Below are positions 1-6,376 of a stretch of 6,424 nt of DNA, piece after piece. Under the pieces are notes generated by a model, which did not search any database, was not told the origin of the DNA, and saw nothing but the letters and a program-made list of their open reading frames with translations. Each line of letters begins with the position of its first letter. Within the stretch, counting starts at the first letter, position 1. The translations under genes were made by a program, and so were the position numbers. The DNA is from CAYMLQ01 sp964390795 (GTDB taxonomy: Bacteria; Verrucomicrobiota; Kiritimatiellia; RFP12; UBA1067): NCBI GenBank assembly GCA_964390795.1, contig CAYMLQ010000345.1:1-6424 (forward strand). Direction: 5' to 3'.

Positions 1-59
1 GCGGTTATCTGATCTCGGCGTTCACCTACAGCCCCGGAACCTTGGTGAGCGTCCATTGA
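1..59 (+). CDS. C-terminal end of an unrecognised upstream protein (partial)
   Basis: The frame starting at base 3 is open from the window edge to a TGA at 57-59 and reads GYLISAFTYSPGTLVSVH. Most codons end in G or C (CTG, ATC, GCG, TTC, ACC, TAC, AGC), which matches the codon use of the downstream genes and supports real coding. The stop shares one base with the next ATG (TGATG), the usual arrangement of translationally coupled genes in an operon. Eighteen residues are too few to assign a family, so no function is proposed. Confidence 0.55.
   Translation, partial: GYLISAFTYSPGTLVSVH
44..49 (+). promoter_or_regulatory. Ribosome binding site that selects the transporter start
   Basis: GGTGAG lies 9 bases before the ATG at 59 and is the only Shine-Dalgarno-like sequence nearby. 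It favours ATG 59 over the in-frame TTG at 56. It lies inside the coding end of the upstream gene, which fits translational coupling through the TGATG junction. Confidence 0.5.
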
Positions 60-1993
60 TGCGATTCGTAAGACTAACGAAAGTGAATACGTCTAAGGAT
101 CAGAACAGCGAGTTCGAATTGCCGTTGAAAGGCTTTTCCGGGACACCGGAAGAGATCGAGCGGCAGTGGTTCGAGCAGGTTTACAAAGGCCGGGGCGACT
201 CCATGCTGCAACTGACCTGGCGGGCTGTCCTGATGGGCTCGGTGCTGGGCGGGCTGCTGTCCTTGACGAATCTTTACATCGTGCTGAAGGCGGGCTGGTG
301 TTTCGGCGTGGCGATCACGGCCTGCATTCTCTCCTACGCGATCTGGACCGGCTTCTATAAGATCGGCCTCGCCAAGACGCCGATGACCATTCTGGAGAAC
401 AACTGCATGCAGTCCACGGCGAGCGCGGCCGGCTACTCCACGGGCGGCACGCTGGGCTCCGCGTTTGCGGCGTACATGATCCTGAGCGGTCAACCGCTTT
501 CGCTGCCACTCACGCTCGCGTGGGTCTTCTTCTTGGCGGTGCTCGGCGTCACCATGGCCATTCCGATGAAGAAGCAGATGATCAACATCGAGCAGCTGCC
601 TTTCCCGAGCGGGATCGCCGCGGCCGAAACCCTGCGGGCGCTGCATGCGCAGGGTGCGAAGGGGATGCGTGCGGCGAAGGCGCTCGGGTTCGCGTGCGTG
701 GCGGCGGCGCTCGACAAGTTCTGGGCGGAGGGGCTGGCGCTGCTCAACGCGAAGTGGGCCGTCTTCTCGAGCGCCGCGCTGCTGATCCAGGCGGAGAAAT
801 GGCTGTTCGGCCCGGCCTATGCCGCGCTGAAAGGCCGCACCGTCATGTTCACATGGGACGCGATCTTCGTGGCGGCCGGTGCGATCATGGGGCTGCGCGT
901 CTGCGTCACGATGTTCGTGAGCGGCACGCTCTGCTGGGCCGTCTTCGTGCCCCTGATGCAACACCACGGGGTCATTTCCGGGAACGGCTTCCGCGAACTG
1001 GTGCAGGTCACGCTGTGGGGCGGCACCGCCTGCATGGTGACGGGCGGCCTGCTGGGATTCCTGCTGCAGTGGAAAAGCATGGTTCGCGCGGTTCGCAGCC
1101 TCGGCGGCATGTTTTCGCGGAGCGCGGAGGGGCTAAGCGAGGTTGAGAAGATTGAGACGCCCCTGTCGTGGTTCGCCGCGGGACAGGTCGTGTCGCTGGT
1201 CGCCTTGGGCTGGCTCGCGCACGCCTCCTTTGACATGCCCTTCTGGCAGAGCGCGCTGGCGGTGGCCCTCTCGTTCGCGCTGGCGCTGGTGGCGTGCCGC
1301 ATCACGGGCGAGACCGACACGACGCCGACGGGCGCGCTGGGCAAGGTCACGCAGCTGACATTCGGAGCGCTCAACCCCGGCAACGTCTACGTGAACCTGA
1401 TGGCGGCCAACATCACGGCCGGAGCGGCGACGGCCTCGGCCGACCTGCTGACGGACCTGAAAAGCGGCTACCTGCTGGGCGCGCATCCGCGCAAGCAATT
1501 CATCGCGCAGTTCGCGGGCATCTTCGTGGGCACGCTGGTGACGGTGCTGTCTTTCTCGGTGCTGGTGCCGGACGCGTCGGTGCTGGGCTCCGAGCAGTTT
1601 CCCGCGCCGGCCGCGCAGACCTGGGCCGCGGTCGCCAAGGCGCTGAGCGCGGGGCTGGGGGCATTGGAGCCCGTCAAGGTGTGGTCGATCGCGGTAGGCG
1701 GCGCGTTGGGCATTGTCCTCTGCCTGCTGCCGCTCGTGTTCAAGCGCGGGCAGGCGTACCTGCCGTCGGCCTCGGCCTTCGGGCTGGCGTGGGTCTTCGA
1801 CTGGTATTACGGGCTGCTCTTTCTGATCGGCGCGCTGCTCGCGCACGCGTGGCGGAAGAAGGCGCCCGCGGCAGCCGCCGAGTTCACGTTTCCCGTGGCG
1901 TCCGGCGTGATCGCGGGCGGGTCGCTCATGGGCGTGATCCTGGTCTTCTGGGAGAACGGCGGAGACCTGCTTGCCAGGTTGTTCGGGGGGTAG
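59..1993 (+). CDS. OPT-superfamily transporter (oligopeptide/metal-chelate type)
   Basis: The predicted product is a 644-residue inner-membrane protein with about 14-16 hydrophobic segments after a polar, presumably cytoplasmic N-terminus of about 55 residues. The family is recognised from OPT-type motifs: NNCMQSTASAAGYSTGG beginning at N114, NIEQLPFPSGIAAAETL at 176-192, and TGETDTTPTGALGK at 416-429, followed by the NVYVNLMAANITAG segment. OPT proteins carry out secondary, usually proton-coupled, uptake of small peptides or metal chelates. The substrate cannot be read from sequence. Length is normal for bacterial OPT members and no frame break is seen. ATG 59 was chosen over TTG 56 because of the GGTGAG at 44-49. 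The first 20 or so codons are less GC-rich than the rest, which is common at translation starts. The gene overlaps the preceding stop by one base and is followed after 51 bp by a secreted glycoside hydrolase. Family membership is secure; a role in uptake linked to that hydrolase is inference. Confidence 0.9.
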   Translation: MRFVRLTKVNTSKDQNSEFELPLKGFSGTPEEIERQWFEQVYKGRGDSMLQLTWRAVLMGSVLGGLLSLTNLYIVLKAGWCFGVAITACILSYAIWTGFYKIGLAKTPMTILENNCMQSTASAAGYSTGGTLGSAFAAYMILSGQPLSLPLTLAWVFFLAVLGVTMAIPMKKQMINIEQLPFPSGIAAAETLRALHAQGAKGMRAAKALGFACVAAALDKFWAEGLALLNAKWAVFSSAALLIQAEKWLFGPAYAALKGRTVMFTWDAIFVAAGAIMGLRVCVTMFVSGTLCWAVFVPLMQHHGVISGNGFRELVQVTLWGGTACMVTGGLLGFLLQWKSMVRAVRSLGGMFSRSAEGLSEVEKIETPLSWFAAGQVVSLVALGWLAHASFDMPFWQSALAVALSFALALVACRITGETDTTPTGALGKVTQLTFGALNPGNVYVNLMAANITAGAATASADLLTDLKSGYLLGAHPRKQFIAQFAGIFVGTLVTVLSFSVLVPDASVLGSEQFPAPAAQTWAAVAKALSAGLGALEPVKVWSIAVGGALGIVLCLLPLVFKRGQAYLPSASAFGLAWVFDWYYGLLFLIGALLAHAWRKKAPAAAAEFTFPVASGVIAGGSLMGVILVFWENGGDLLARLFGG

Positions 1994-1998
1994 CGAAG

Positions 1999-2027
1999 TC
2001 AACTCAGTTGAATCGCACCTCGGTGCG
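1999..2027 (+). promoter_or_regulatory. Two small tandem hairpins in the transporter-hydrolase gap
   Basis: TCAAC-TCA-GTTGA (1999-2011) and CGCAC-CTCG-GTGCG (2014-2027) are two perfect 5-bp stems separated by two bases, just upstream of the ribosome binding site of the next gene. No T-run follows either stem, so a standard intrinsic terminator is not supported. They could protect or process the mRNA between the two genes, or be chance in GC-rich DNA. The basis is direct sequence reading; the function is unknown. Confidence 0.3.
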
Positions 2028-2032
2028 GGAAG

Positions 2033-2040
2033 AGGGGGAG
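2033..2040 (+). promoter_or_regulatory. Strong ribosome binding site of the glycoside hydrolase
   Basis: The purine run AGGGGGAG ends four bases before the ATG at 2045, and its AGGGGG core sits 6 bases upstream. It supports ATG 2045 as the start, which is also the start that yields a complete signal peptide. Confidence 0.65.
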
Positions 2041-2044
2041 AAGC

Positions 2045-4882
2045 ATGAAGAGGGTGCTGTTTCTGCTGGCAGTGGCGGCGGGGTTTGCGGGGGCGGAGAT
2101 GCGGCAGCTGCCGACGGAAGGGGCGGGGTGGCTCGGCGATCCCATGACCTGGAAGTTCCGGCAAGACGGCGTGCATTGCGCGCTCTCGAACGGCAACGGG
2201 ATCGCCGTATACGAGGCCGCGCCGCTGGCGTCGAACGTGACGGTCGAGGCGGTGTTCACGCCGCAGAAGGCGGCTGGCCTCGGCTGGAATATCGCGTCGG
2301 TCGCCATCGTTGAGGACGCGCGCAATTATTGGCACGTGGCACTGGTGCAGACGCCGCCCGAGCACGGCTGCCGGCCCCGGGTCGAACTGACCGAGATGCG
2401 CGAAGGCGAGTGGCTGGCGCAGAGCAACCTGAAGGTCGAGGCCGACGAGACGTCTGACATCGAATGGGCGTTCGGGCAACCACACCGTCTTAAGCTGAGC
2501 ATGGACAAGGGCGGTATTACCGGGACGATCCTTGCGCCGGACGGGCGGCAGATCCTGCGCAAACGTTATGCCTTTACGGCGCCAGCCGTGACCTGCGGCC
2601 GTCCCGCGCTGCGGGTCGGCAGCATCACCGGCAGCTTCGCGGAGGTCCGCGCCGAGTGGGGCGAGGCGGTTGTGGAGAAACAGGCGGGGAAAGCGTTCCC
2701 GCCCTACGCGATGGGGAACGTGGTGCCGGAGATCAAGGAAGCGGCGACCGGCTTCTTCCGCGTGGTGCAGAAGCCGGACGGGCGCTGGTGGGCCATCGAC
2801 CCGCTCGGACGCGGCGTCGTGCTGCTGGGCGTGGACCATGTGACCTTCCACGGCCACTGGTGCGAGAAGCTAGGGTATTGCCCGCACGGCAAGAAGAACG
2901 AGAAGAAGTATACCGATCAAGCGGAGTGGGAAAGCGAGACGCTGGGCCGTCTGAAGGCATGGGGCTTCACCATGCTGGGCGCGGGCTGCGACGCCAAGCT
3001 CAAGCACCGCGGGCTGGTGCATACCGAGTTCCTGAATATCGGCGACCATCTGGCGACGCTGGGCGACGAGTATGATATCACGCCCAACGAGCGCCGGCCC
3101 TGCTCGTCGTTCCCCAACGTGTTCCATCCCGACTTCGAGGCGTTTGTGCGCTACCGCGTGCGGCAGCAGTGCGTGCCGAGCCGCAACGACCCTTGGCTGT
3201 TCGGCTACTTTATCGACAACGAGCTGGCGTGGTGGGGCCGCGGCGGGTCAGACACCGGGCTCTTCGACGCGGTGATGAAGAAAGCGGCGGCGCACACGGC
3301 CAAGGTGGCGCTGAAGGAGTTTGTGGCGGCCCGCTGCGACCATAAGATCGAGGCGTTCAACGCCGCGTTCGGCACGAAGCTGGCGGGTTTCGACGGGCTG
3401 CTGCCGCTGCAGGCGCTGCCGCATGGCACGCCGGAGGCGCGCGAACTCAAGAAAGCGTTCCTGGCCGCTGTGGCGGACCGCTATTTTTCGGTCACGTCGC
3501 GGGCGATCCGCGACGTTGACCCGAACCATCTGGTGCTGGGCGCGCGCTTCGCGGGCACGGGCGGGGCCGATCCGGTGGTGTGGGAGGTGTCGGGCAAGTA
3601 CTGCGACGTGGTGACCTTCAACTGCTACCCCATGGCCGATCTGGACGAGGGATGCGTCTACACGCATTTCGGCAAGTCGGGCGAGCGGGTGGCCGAGCAC
3701 TTCGAGAAGTACTACAACTACGTGAAGCGCCCGATGCTGATCACCGAGTGGTCCTTTCCGGCGCTGGACGCGGGGCTGCCGAGCGTTCACGGCGCGGGCC
3801 AGCGCTTCCGCACGCAGGCCGAGCGGACGGCGGCGACGAGCCTGTTTGCGCGCACGATGCTGAGCCTGCCGTTCCTGCTGGGCTACGACTACTTCATGTG
3901 GGTGGACGAGCCCGCGCTGGGCATCAGCACGCCCTTTCCGGAGGACTCCAACTACGGGCTGATCAACGAAGAGGGCGTGCCCTACGCGCTGCTGACCGAG
4001 ATGTTCGAGGCGCTGCACCGCGAGGCGGGCGCGTGGCGCTTCAAGCCCGCGCCGCAGGCGCGTCCGCGTCCGAAGGCCGGCCCGAGCCCGGACGCGATGG
4101 CCGTGGCGAAGCGCGGTACGGGCGTCGCGCCTGCGCCTCATGGGCGGGACGCCCATGCCACGGGAGTCACGTACCTGCGCGAGGGCGACACCTTTCGCGC
4201 GGGCAACGGGCGGATCGGACTGGAGGGGCGTCTGGGCGAGGGCAACATGGTGCGGCGCGTGACGCTCGACAACGCGGAGCGGCCCTTCGGCCAGTACAAC
4301 GCGCTGCTGCACCTGTTCACGGCGGGTGGGCAGGACCGCTGGGCAGACGCGCGTCTGGTGAAGGCCGTCGAGGGGCGCGTGGTCGACGGCGTCGCCCTGG
4401 TGGAGATCACCAGCGCGGGGTCGCAAGGGGCTGAAGCGTTCGAAGTCACGCACCGGCTGCTGCTGCCGCCGGGCGTGCCGTGGTTCATCGCCGAGGCCGT
4501 GAGCGTGAAAAACACGGGCGCAGCGCCGCTGCGGCTGAAGGGACTGTACTTCCGGCTGTACAGCGACTTCAAGAGCGTGCCGGACGCGCTGCCGCCGAAC
4601 CTGTGGGGCATGCCGGCGGGGGACTGCTGGCTGGACGCGGCGGACGGGCGCTTCTTCGGGGCGGTGGCGTCCAAGGCGTCCGATATCCGGATCGACTTCT
4701 GGCTCGACGGGCCGGGGGTCGGGCCGCATCCCGACGCGCGGCTTGAACTGGAGGAGACGGTCATCGCGCCGGGCGCGACATACGCGCCCGCAGAGCCGGT
4801 GTTTCTGGTCTGCACCGCAGGCAAGGGCGGCAGCGACGGCTGGCTGAAAGCCGCGCAGGAGCTAAAGCGGGCGCTGGAGTAA
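2045..4882 (+). CDS. Secreted GH-A-clan glycoside hydrolase, beta-agarase (GH50)-like
   Basis: The 945-residue product begins with a type I signal peptide (K2-R3, hydrophobic 4-14, likely cleavage after A15-G16-A17). Residues about 18-215 look like a beta-sandwich of laminin-G/concanavalin type. Residues about 225-675 are a TIM-barrel hydrolase: the entry motif GRWWAIDPLGRGVVLLGVDHV, then LGRLKAWGFTMLGA, then FGYFIDNELAWWG with proposed acid/base E393, then LITEWSFPALD with proposed nucleophile E568, and the last-strand motif GYDYFMWVDEP (613-623) followed by DSNYGLI. This order and the two glutamates match clan GH-A and are closest in my recollection to GH50 beta-agarases; GH42-like or an unassigned family is possible. 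A proline/arginine-rich linker (about 676-709) holds a dispersed repeat and leads to a C-terminal beta-sandwich (about 710-945). The likely role is hydrolysis of an external, possibly marine, galactan. The exact substrate is not determined. The next gene starts 11 bp downstream. Confidence 0.82.
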   Translation: MKRVLFLLAVAAGFAGAEMRQLPTEGAGWLGDPMTWKFRQDGVHCALSNGNGIAVYEAAPLASNVTVEAVFTPQKAAGLGWNIASVAIVEDARNYWHVALVQTPPEHGCRPRVELTEMREGEWLAQSNLKVEADETSDIEWAFGQPHRLKLSMDKGGITGTILAPDGRQILRKRYAFTAPAVTCGRPALRVGSITGSFAEVRAEWGEAVVEKQAGKAFPPYAMGNVVPEIKEAATGFFRVVQKPDGRWWAIDPLGRGVVLLGVDHVTFHGHWCEKLGYCPHGKKNEKKYTDQAEWESETLGRLKAWGFTMLGAGCDAKLKHRGLVHTEFLNIGDHLATLGDEYDITPNERRPCSSFPNVFHPDFEAFVRYRVRQQCVPSRNDPWLFGYFIDNELAWWGRGGSDTGLFDAVMKKAAAHTAKVALKEFVAARCDHKIEAFNAAFGTKLAGFDGLLPLQALPHGTPEARELKKAFLAAVADRYFSVTSRAIRDVDPNHLVLGARFAGTGGADPVVWEVSGKYCDVVTFNCYPMADLDEGCVYTHFGKSGERVAEHFEKYYNYVKRPMLITEWSFPALDAGLPSVHGAGQRFRTQAERTAATSLFARTMLSLPFLLGYDYFMWVDEPALGISTPFPEDSNYGLINEEGVPYALLTEMFEALHREAGAWRFKPAPQARPRPKAGPSPDAMAVAKRGTGVAPAPHGRDAHATGVTYLREGDTFRAGNGRIGLEGRLGEGNMVRRVTLDNAERPFGQYNALLHLFTAGGQDRWADARLVKAVEGRVVDGVALVEITSAGSQGAEAFEVTHRLLLPPGVPWFIAEAVSVKNTGAAPLRLKGLYFRLYSDFKSVPDALPPNLWGMPAGDCWLDAADGRFFGAVASKASDIRIDFWLDGPGVGPHPDARLELEETVIAPGATYAPAEPVFLVCTAGKGGSDGWLKAAQELKRALE
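4107..4168. repeat. Dispersed palindromic repeat inside the hydrolase linker ('HGRDAHATG')
   Basis: ATGGGC-GGGAC-GCCCAT (4140-4156) is a perfect 6-bp inverted repeat with a 5-base loop, in a segment translated as APHGRDAHATG (H699 to G707 plus flank). I recall near-identical peptides scattered across many unrelated proteins of GC-rich PVC bacteria, which indicates a dispersed DNA repeat and not a protein motif. It sits in the low-complexity linker between the catalytic barrel and the C-terminal sandwich, where an in-frame insertion would be tolerated. The outer borders are estimates, since only the inverted repeat is sharply defined. Confidence 0.6.
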
Positions 4883-4885
4883 GGG
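4880..4885 (+). promoter_or_regulatory. Ribosome binding site overlapping the hydrolase stop codon
   Basis: TAAGGG contains both the TAA stop of the hydrolase and an AAGG Shine-Dalgarno core 8-9 bases before the ATG at 4894. It fixes the start of the membrane protein and implies coupled translation of the two genes. Confidence 0.6.
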
Positions 4886-4893
4886 CCTCGATA

Positions 4894-6078
4894 ATGAAGC
4901 GCGTCATACACTACGTTATTCTGGCTGCGGTACTGGTGGGGGTGCCGCTGGCGTGCGCGTGGCTCGGGGGCCGGCGCGAGCTGCTGGAAGGGCTGCTCGC
5001 GTTTCCGCCGCGCACAGAGGACTGGGGGCTTGATCCGTCGAAGCTCTGGAACATGCGACGGCCCTTCTCGTGGCCGGTGTTCATCGGTTTTGCGGCTCTC
5101 GATGTGGCGCTGCTCGCGCCGTTCGTCTGGCGGCTGGCGAGGGGAGGACGTCGGGAAGAGGCGGGGAACGGGGAGGAACGCCGAACGCCGAACTCTGAAC
5201 GCCGAACGCCGAACTCCGAAGGGATTGGGGAGAGGCGTTTTGCGTGGTTCGGGTGGGCGGGGGTGGTGCTGGGGGCGGTTACCTGGGTGCTGGCGTGGAG
5301 CCGCTTCGCGTGGTTCGAGCCGCTACAGGCGCACACCTTCCTGCCTGTCTGGCTGGCCTACATCCTCGTGGTGAACGCGCTGAGCGTGAGGCGTTCGGGC
5401 CGGTGCCTGATGACCTCGCATCCATGGCCGTACGCGCTGCTCTTCCCGGTGAGCGCGGCCTTCTGGTGGTTCTTCGAGTATCTTAACCGCTACGTGTGGA
5501 ACTGGTACTACCGGGGCGTGGAGGGCATGAACGCGGGCGAGTACGCCTTTTTCGCGACGTGCAGCTTCGCGACGGTGCTGCCTGCGGTGACGGCGACGGC
5601 CGAGTGGCTGGGAACGTTCAGGCCGTTCGCGGACGGGCGGCTGTGCGGCTTCGCGCGGTTCGACGTGCGAAGCCCGGCCAGCGTGGCGGGCCTTGCGCTC
5701 ACGGCGGCTGTCGGGCTGACGGGCATCGTGTTCTGTCCGCACGTCACCTTCCCGCTGCTGTGGATCTCGCCGCTGGCGGTTTTTCTTGTGGTGCAGGCGC
5801 TGACGGGCGAGCCGACGGTGCTGGACGGGCTGGCGCGTGGCGACTGGCGTCTCGCGGTGCGCTTCGCGCTGGCGGCGCTGATCTGCGGCTTCTTCTGGGA
5901 AATGTGGAATGTCCACAGCCTCGCCAAGTGGGTCTATGCGGTGCCGTATGTGCATGCGTTTCAGATATTCGAGATGCCGGTGGTGGGCTTTGCGGGCTAT
6001 CTCCCGTTCGGCCTGGAGTGCGCGGCGGTGGCCGCGTGGATCCTGCCGGAACTGGCGGGGATAAGGAGGCGTGGATGA
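4894..6078 (+). CDS. Polytopic membrane protein of unknown function
   Basis: The 394-residue protein has about ten hydrophobic segments, roughly at 5-24, 58-82, 117-137, 145-165, 175-196, 217-237, 262-283, 286-306, 325-347 and 362-388. I do not recognise a named family. The second half carries motifs that look conserved and functional: WWFFEYLNRYVWNWYY (191-206), GFFWEMWN (332-339) with W350-region aromatic follow-up, and FEMPVVGFAGYLPFGLE (359-375). Acidic or amide residues sit inside or at the edge of membrane segments (E195, N198, E336, N339, E360, E375), which suggests a buried polar site such as for transport, lipid chemistry or a cofactor; that is inference. The loop between the second and third segments is Arg-rich, so probably cytoplasmic, and contains a 21-bp tandem repeat. 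The start is supported by an AAGG site. Its stop overlaps the next ATG by 4 bp (ATGA). Confidence 0.8.
   Translation: MKRVIHYVILAAVLVGVPLACAWLGGRRELLEGLLAFPPRTEDWGLDPSKLWNMRRPFSWPVFIGFAALDVALLAPFVWRLARGGRREEAGNGEERRTPNSERRTPNSEGIGERRFAWFGWAGVVLGAVTWVLAWSRFAWFEPLQAHTFLPVWLAYILVVNALSVRRSGRCLMTSHPWPYALLFPVSAAFWWFFEYLNRYVWNWYYRGVEGMNAGEYAFFATCSFATVLPAVTATAEWLGTFRPFADGRLCGFARFDVRSPASVAGLALTAAVGLTGIVFCPHVTFPLLWISPLAVFLVVQALTGEPTVLDGLARGDWRLAVRFALAALICGFFWEMWNVHSLAKWVYAVPYVHAFQIFEMPVVGFAGYLPFGLECAAVAAWILPELAGIRRRG
5176..5217 (+). repeat. Two 21-bp tandem units built from GAACGCC/GAACTCY heptamers
   Basis: Units 5176-5196 and 5197-5217 differ only at the last base (T or C). Each is GAACGCC, GAACGCC, GAACTCY, so the 42 bp are six near-identical heptamers. 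The array starts exactly on a codon boundary and is translated as ERRTPNS twice (residues 95-108), in the Arg-rich loop between the second and third membrane segments of the surrounding protein. Because the unit is 21 bp, copy-number change would keep the reading frame. It resembles dispersed heptamer repeats that I recall from intergenic DNA of PVC bacteria. Confidence 0.85.
6063..6069 (+). promoter_or_regulatory. Near-perfect Shine-Dalgarno before the SGNH remnant
   Basis: AAGGAGG lies 5 bases before the ATG at 6075, inside the last codons of the membrane protein gene. It is the best ribosome binding site in the window and shows that the short downstream frame is probably translated. Confidence 0.7.
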
Positions 6079-6263
6079 GGGTGATGCCCTGGCTGAAAGC
6101 CGAAGACGCGGCGCGCTGGAAGACGTTGCACTACCTTGAAGCGAAAGACATGCTCGGCCACGATGGCGAGGGCACCGTGGACGGCTGCCACCCGAACGAC
6201 CTCGGCATGGCGCGACAGGGCGAGGTGTTCGCCGCCGCGATCAAGCGGCTGCTTGCTCCGTGA
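6075..6263 (+). pseudogene. C-terminal remnant of an SGNH/GDSL hydrolase
   Basis: The 62-residue frame contains LGHDGEGTVDGCHPNDLGM, the characteristic C-terminal block V of SGNH/GDSL-type esterases, with the catalytic Asp and His in D-G-C-H. This is followed by an amphipathic tail (QGEVFAAAIKRLLAP) that matches the normal end of such proteins. The GDS nucleophile block, the block II glycine and the block III asparagine are all missing, and the family usually needs about 180 residues or more, so this product cannot be a complete hydrolase. The start is firm: AAGGAGG lies 5 bases upstream, and ATGA overlaps the stop of the membrane protein. The first residues (about MRVMPW) may derive from the original gene start, joined to the tail by an internal deletion. 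The full-length ancestor may have been a carbohydrate esterase working with the hydrolase upstream. A short functional peptide is less likely but not excluded. Confidence 0.7.
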
Positions 6264-6376
6264 GACGGGAAGGGAAGCCAGTCGCAAAATAATCATGTGG
6301 ACGTGTATTCCACCGTTCCGGTCGATCAGCAAGAGTCGCATGTAATCGGGGTGCGAGGATTTCGCGTTTCCGGGCG

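Noticed and set aside
56..58. TTG as the transporter start
   Set aside because: The adjacent ATG at 59 has better spacing to GGTGAG and forms the common TGATG overlap.
1994..2044. A promoter for the hydrolase in the intergenic gap
   Set aside because: A TTGAAT resembling a -35 box is present at 2008-2013, but no -10-like sequence follows at suitable spacing.
1133..2857. Long minus-strand open frame of 574 codons crossing the transporter-hydrolase junction
   Set aside because: Its Arg/His/Gln-rich composition is typical of the antisense of GC-rich coding DNA, it crosses two well-supported genes, and it has no recognisable domain.
4140..4156. Inverted repeat in the hydrolase as a transcription terminator
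   Set aside because: It lies in mid-gene, has no T-run, and the reading frame and domain order continue normally after it.
3248..4729. Long minus-strand open frame of 493 codons inside the hydrolase gene
   Set aside because: Same shadow composition (RRxRAR, HxxRR), no recognisable motif, and fully opposed by a gene with clear catalytic motifs.
5176..5217. CRISPR array
   Set aside because: The units are contiguous with no spacers and lie in a coding frame.
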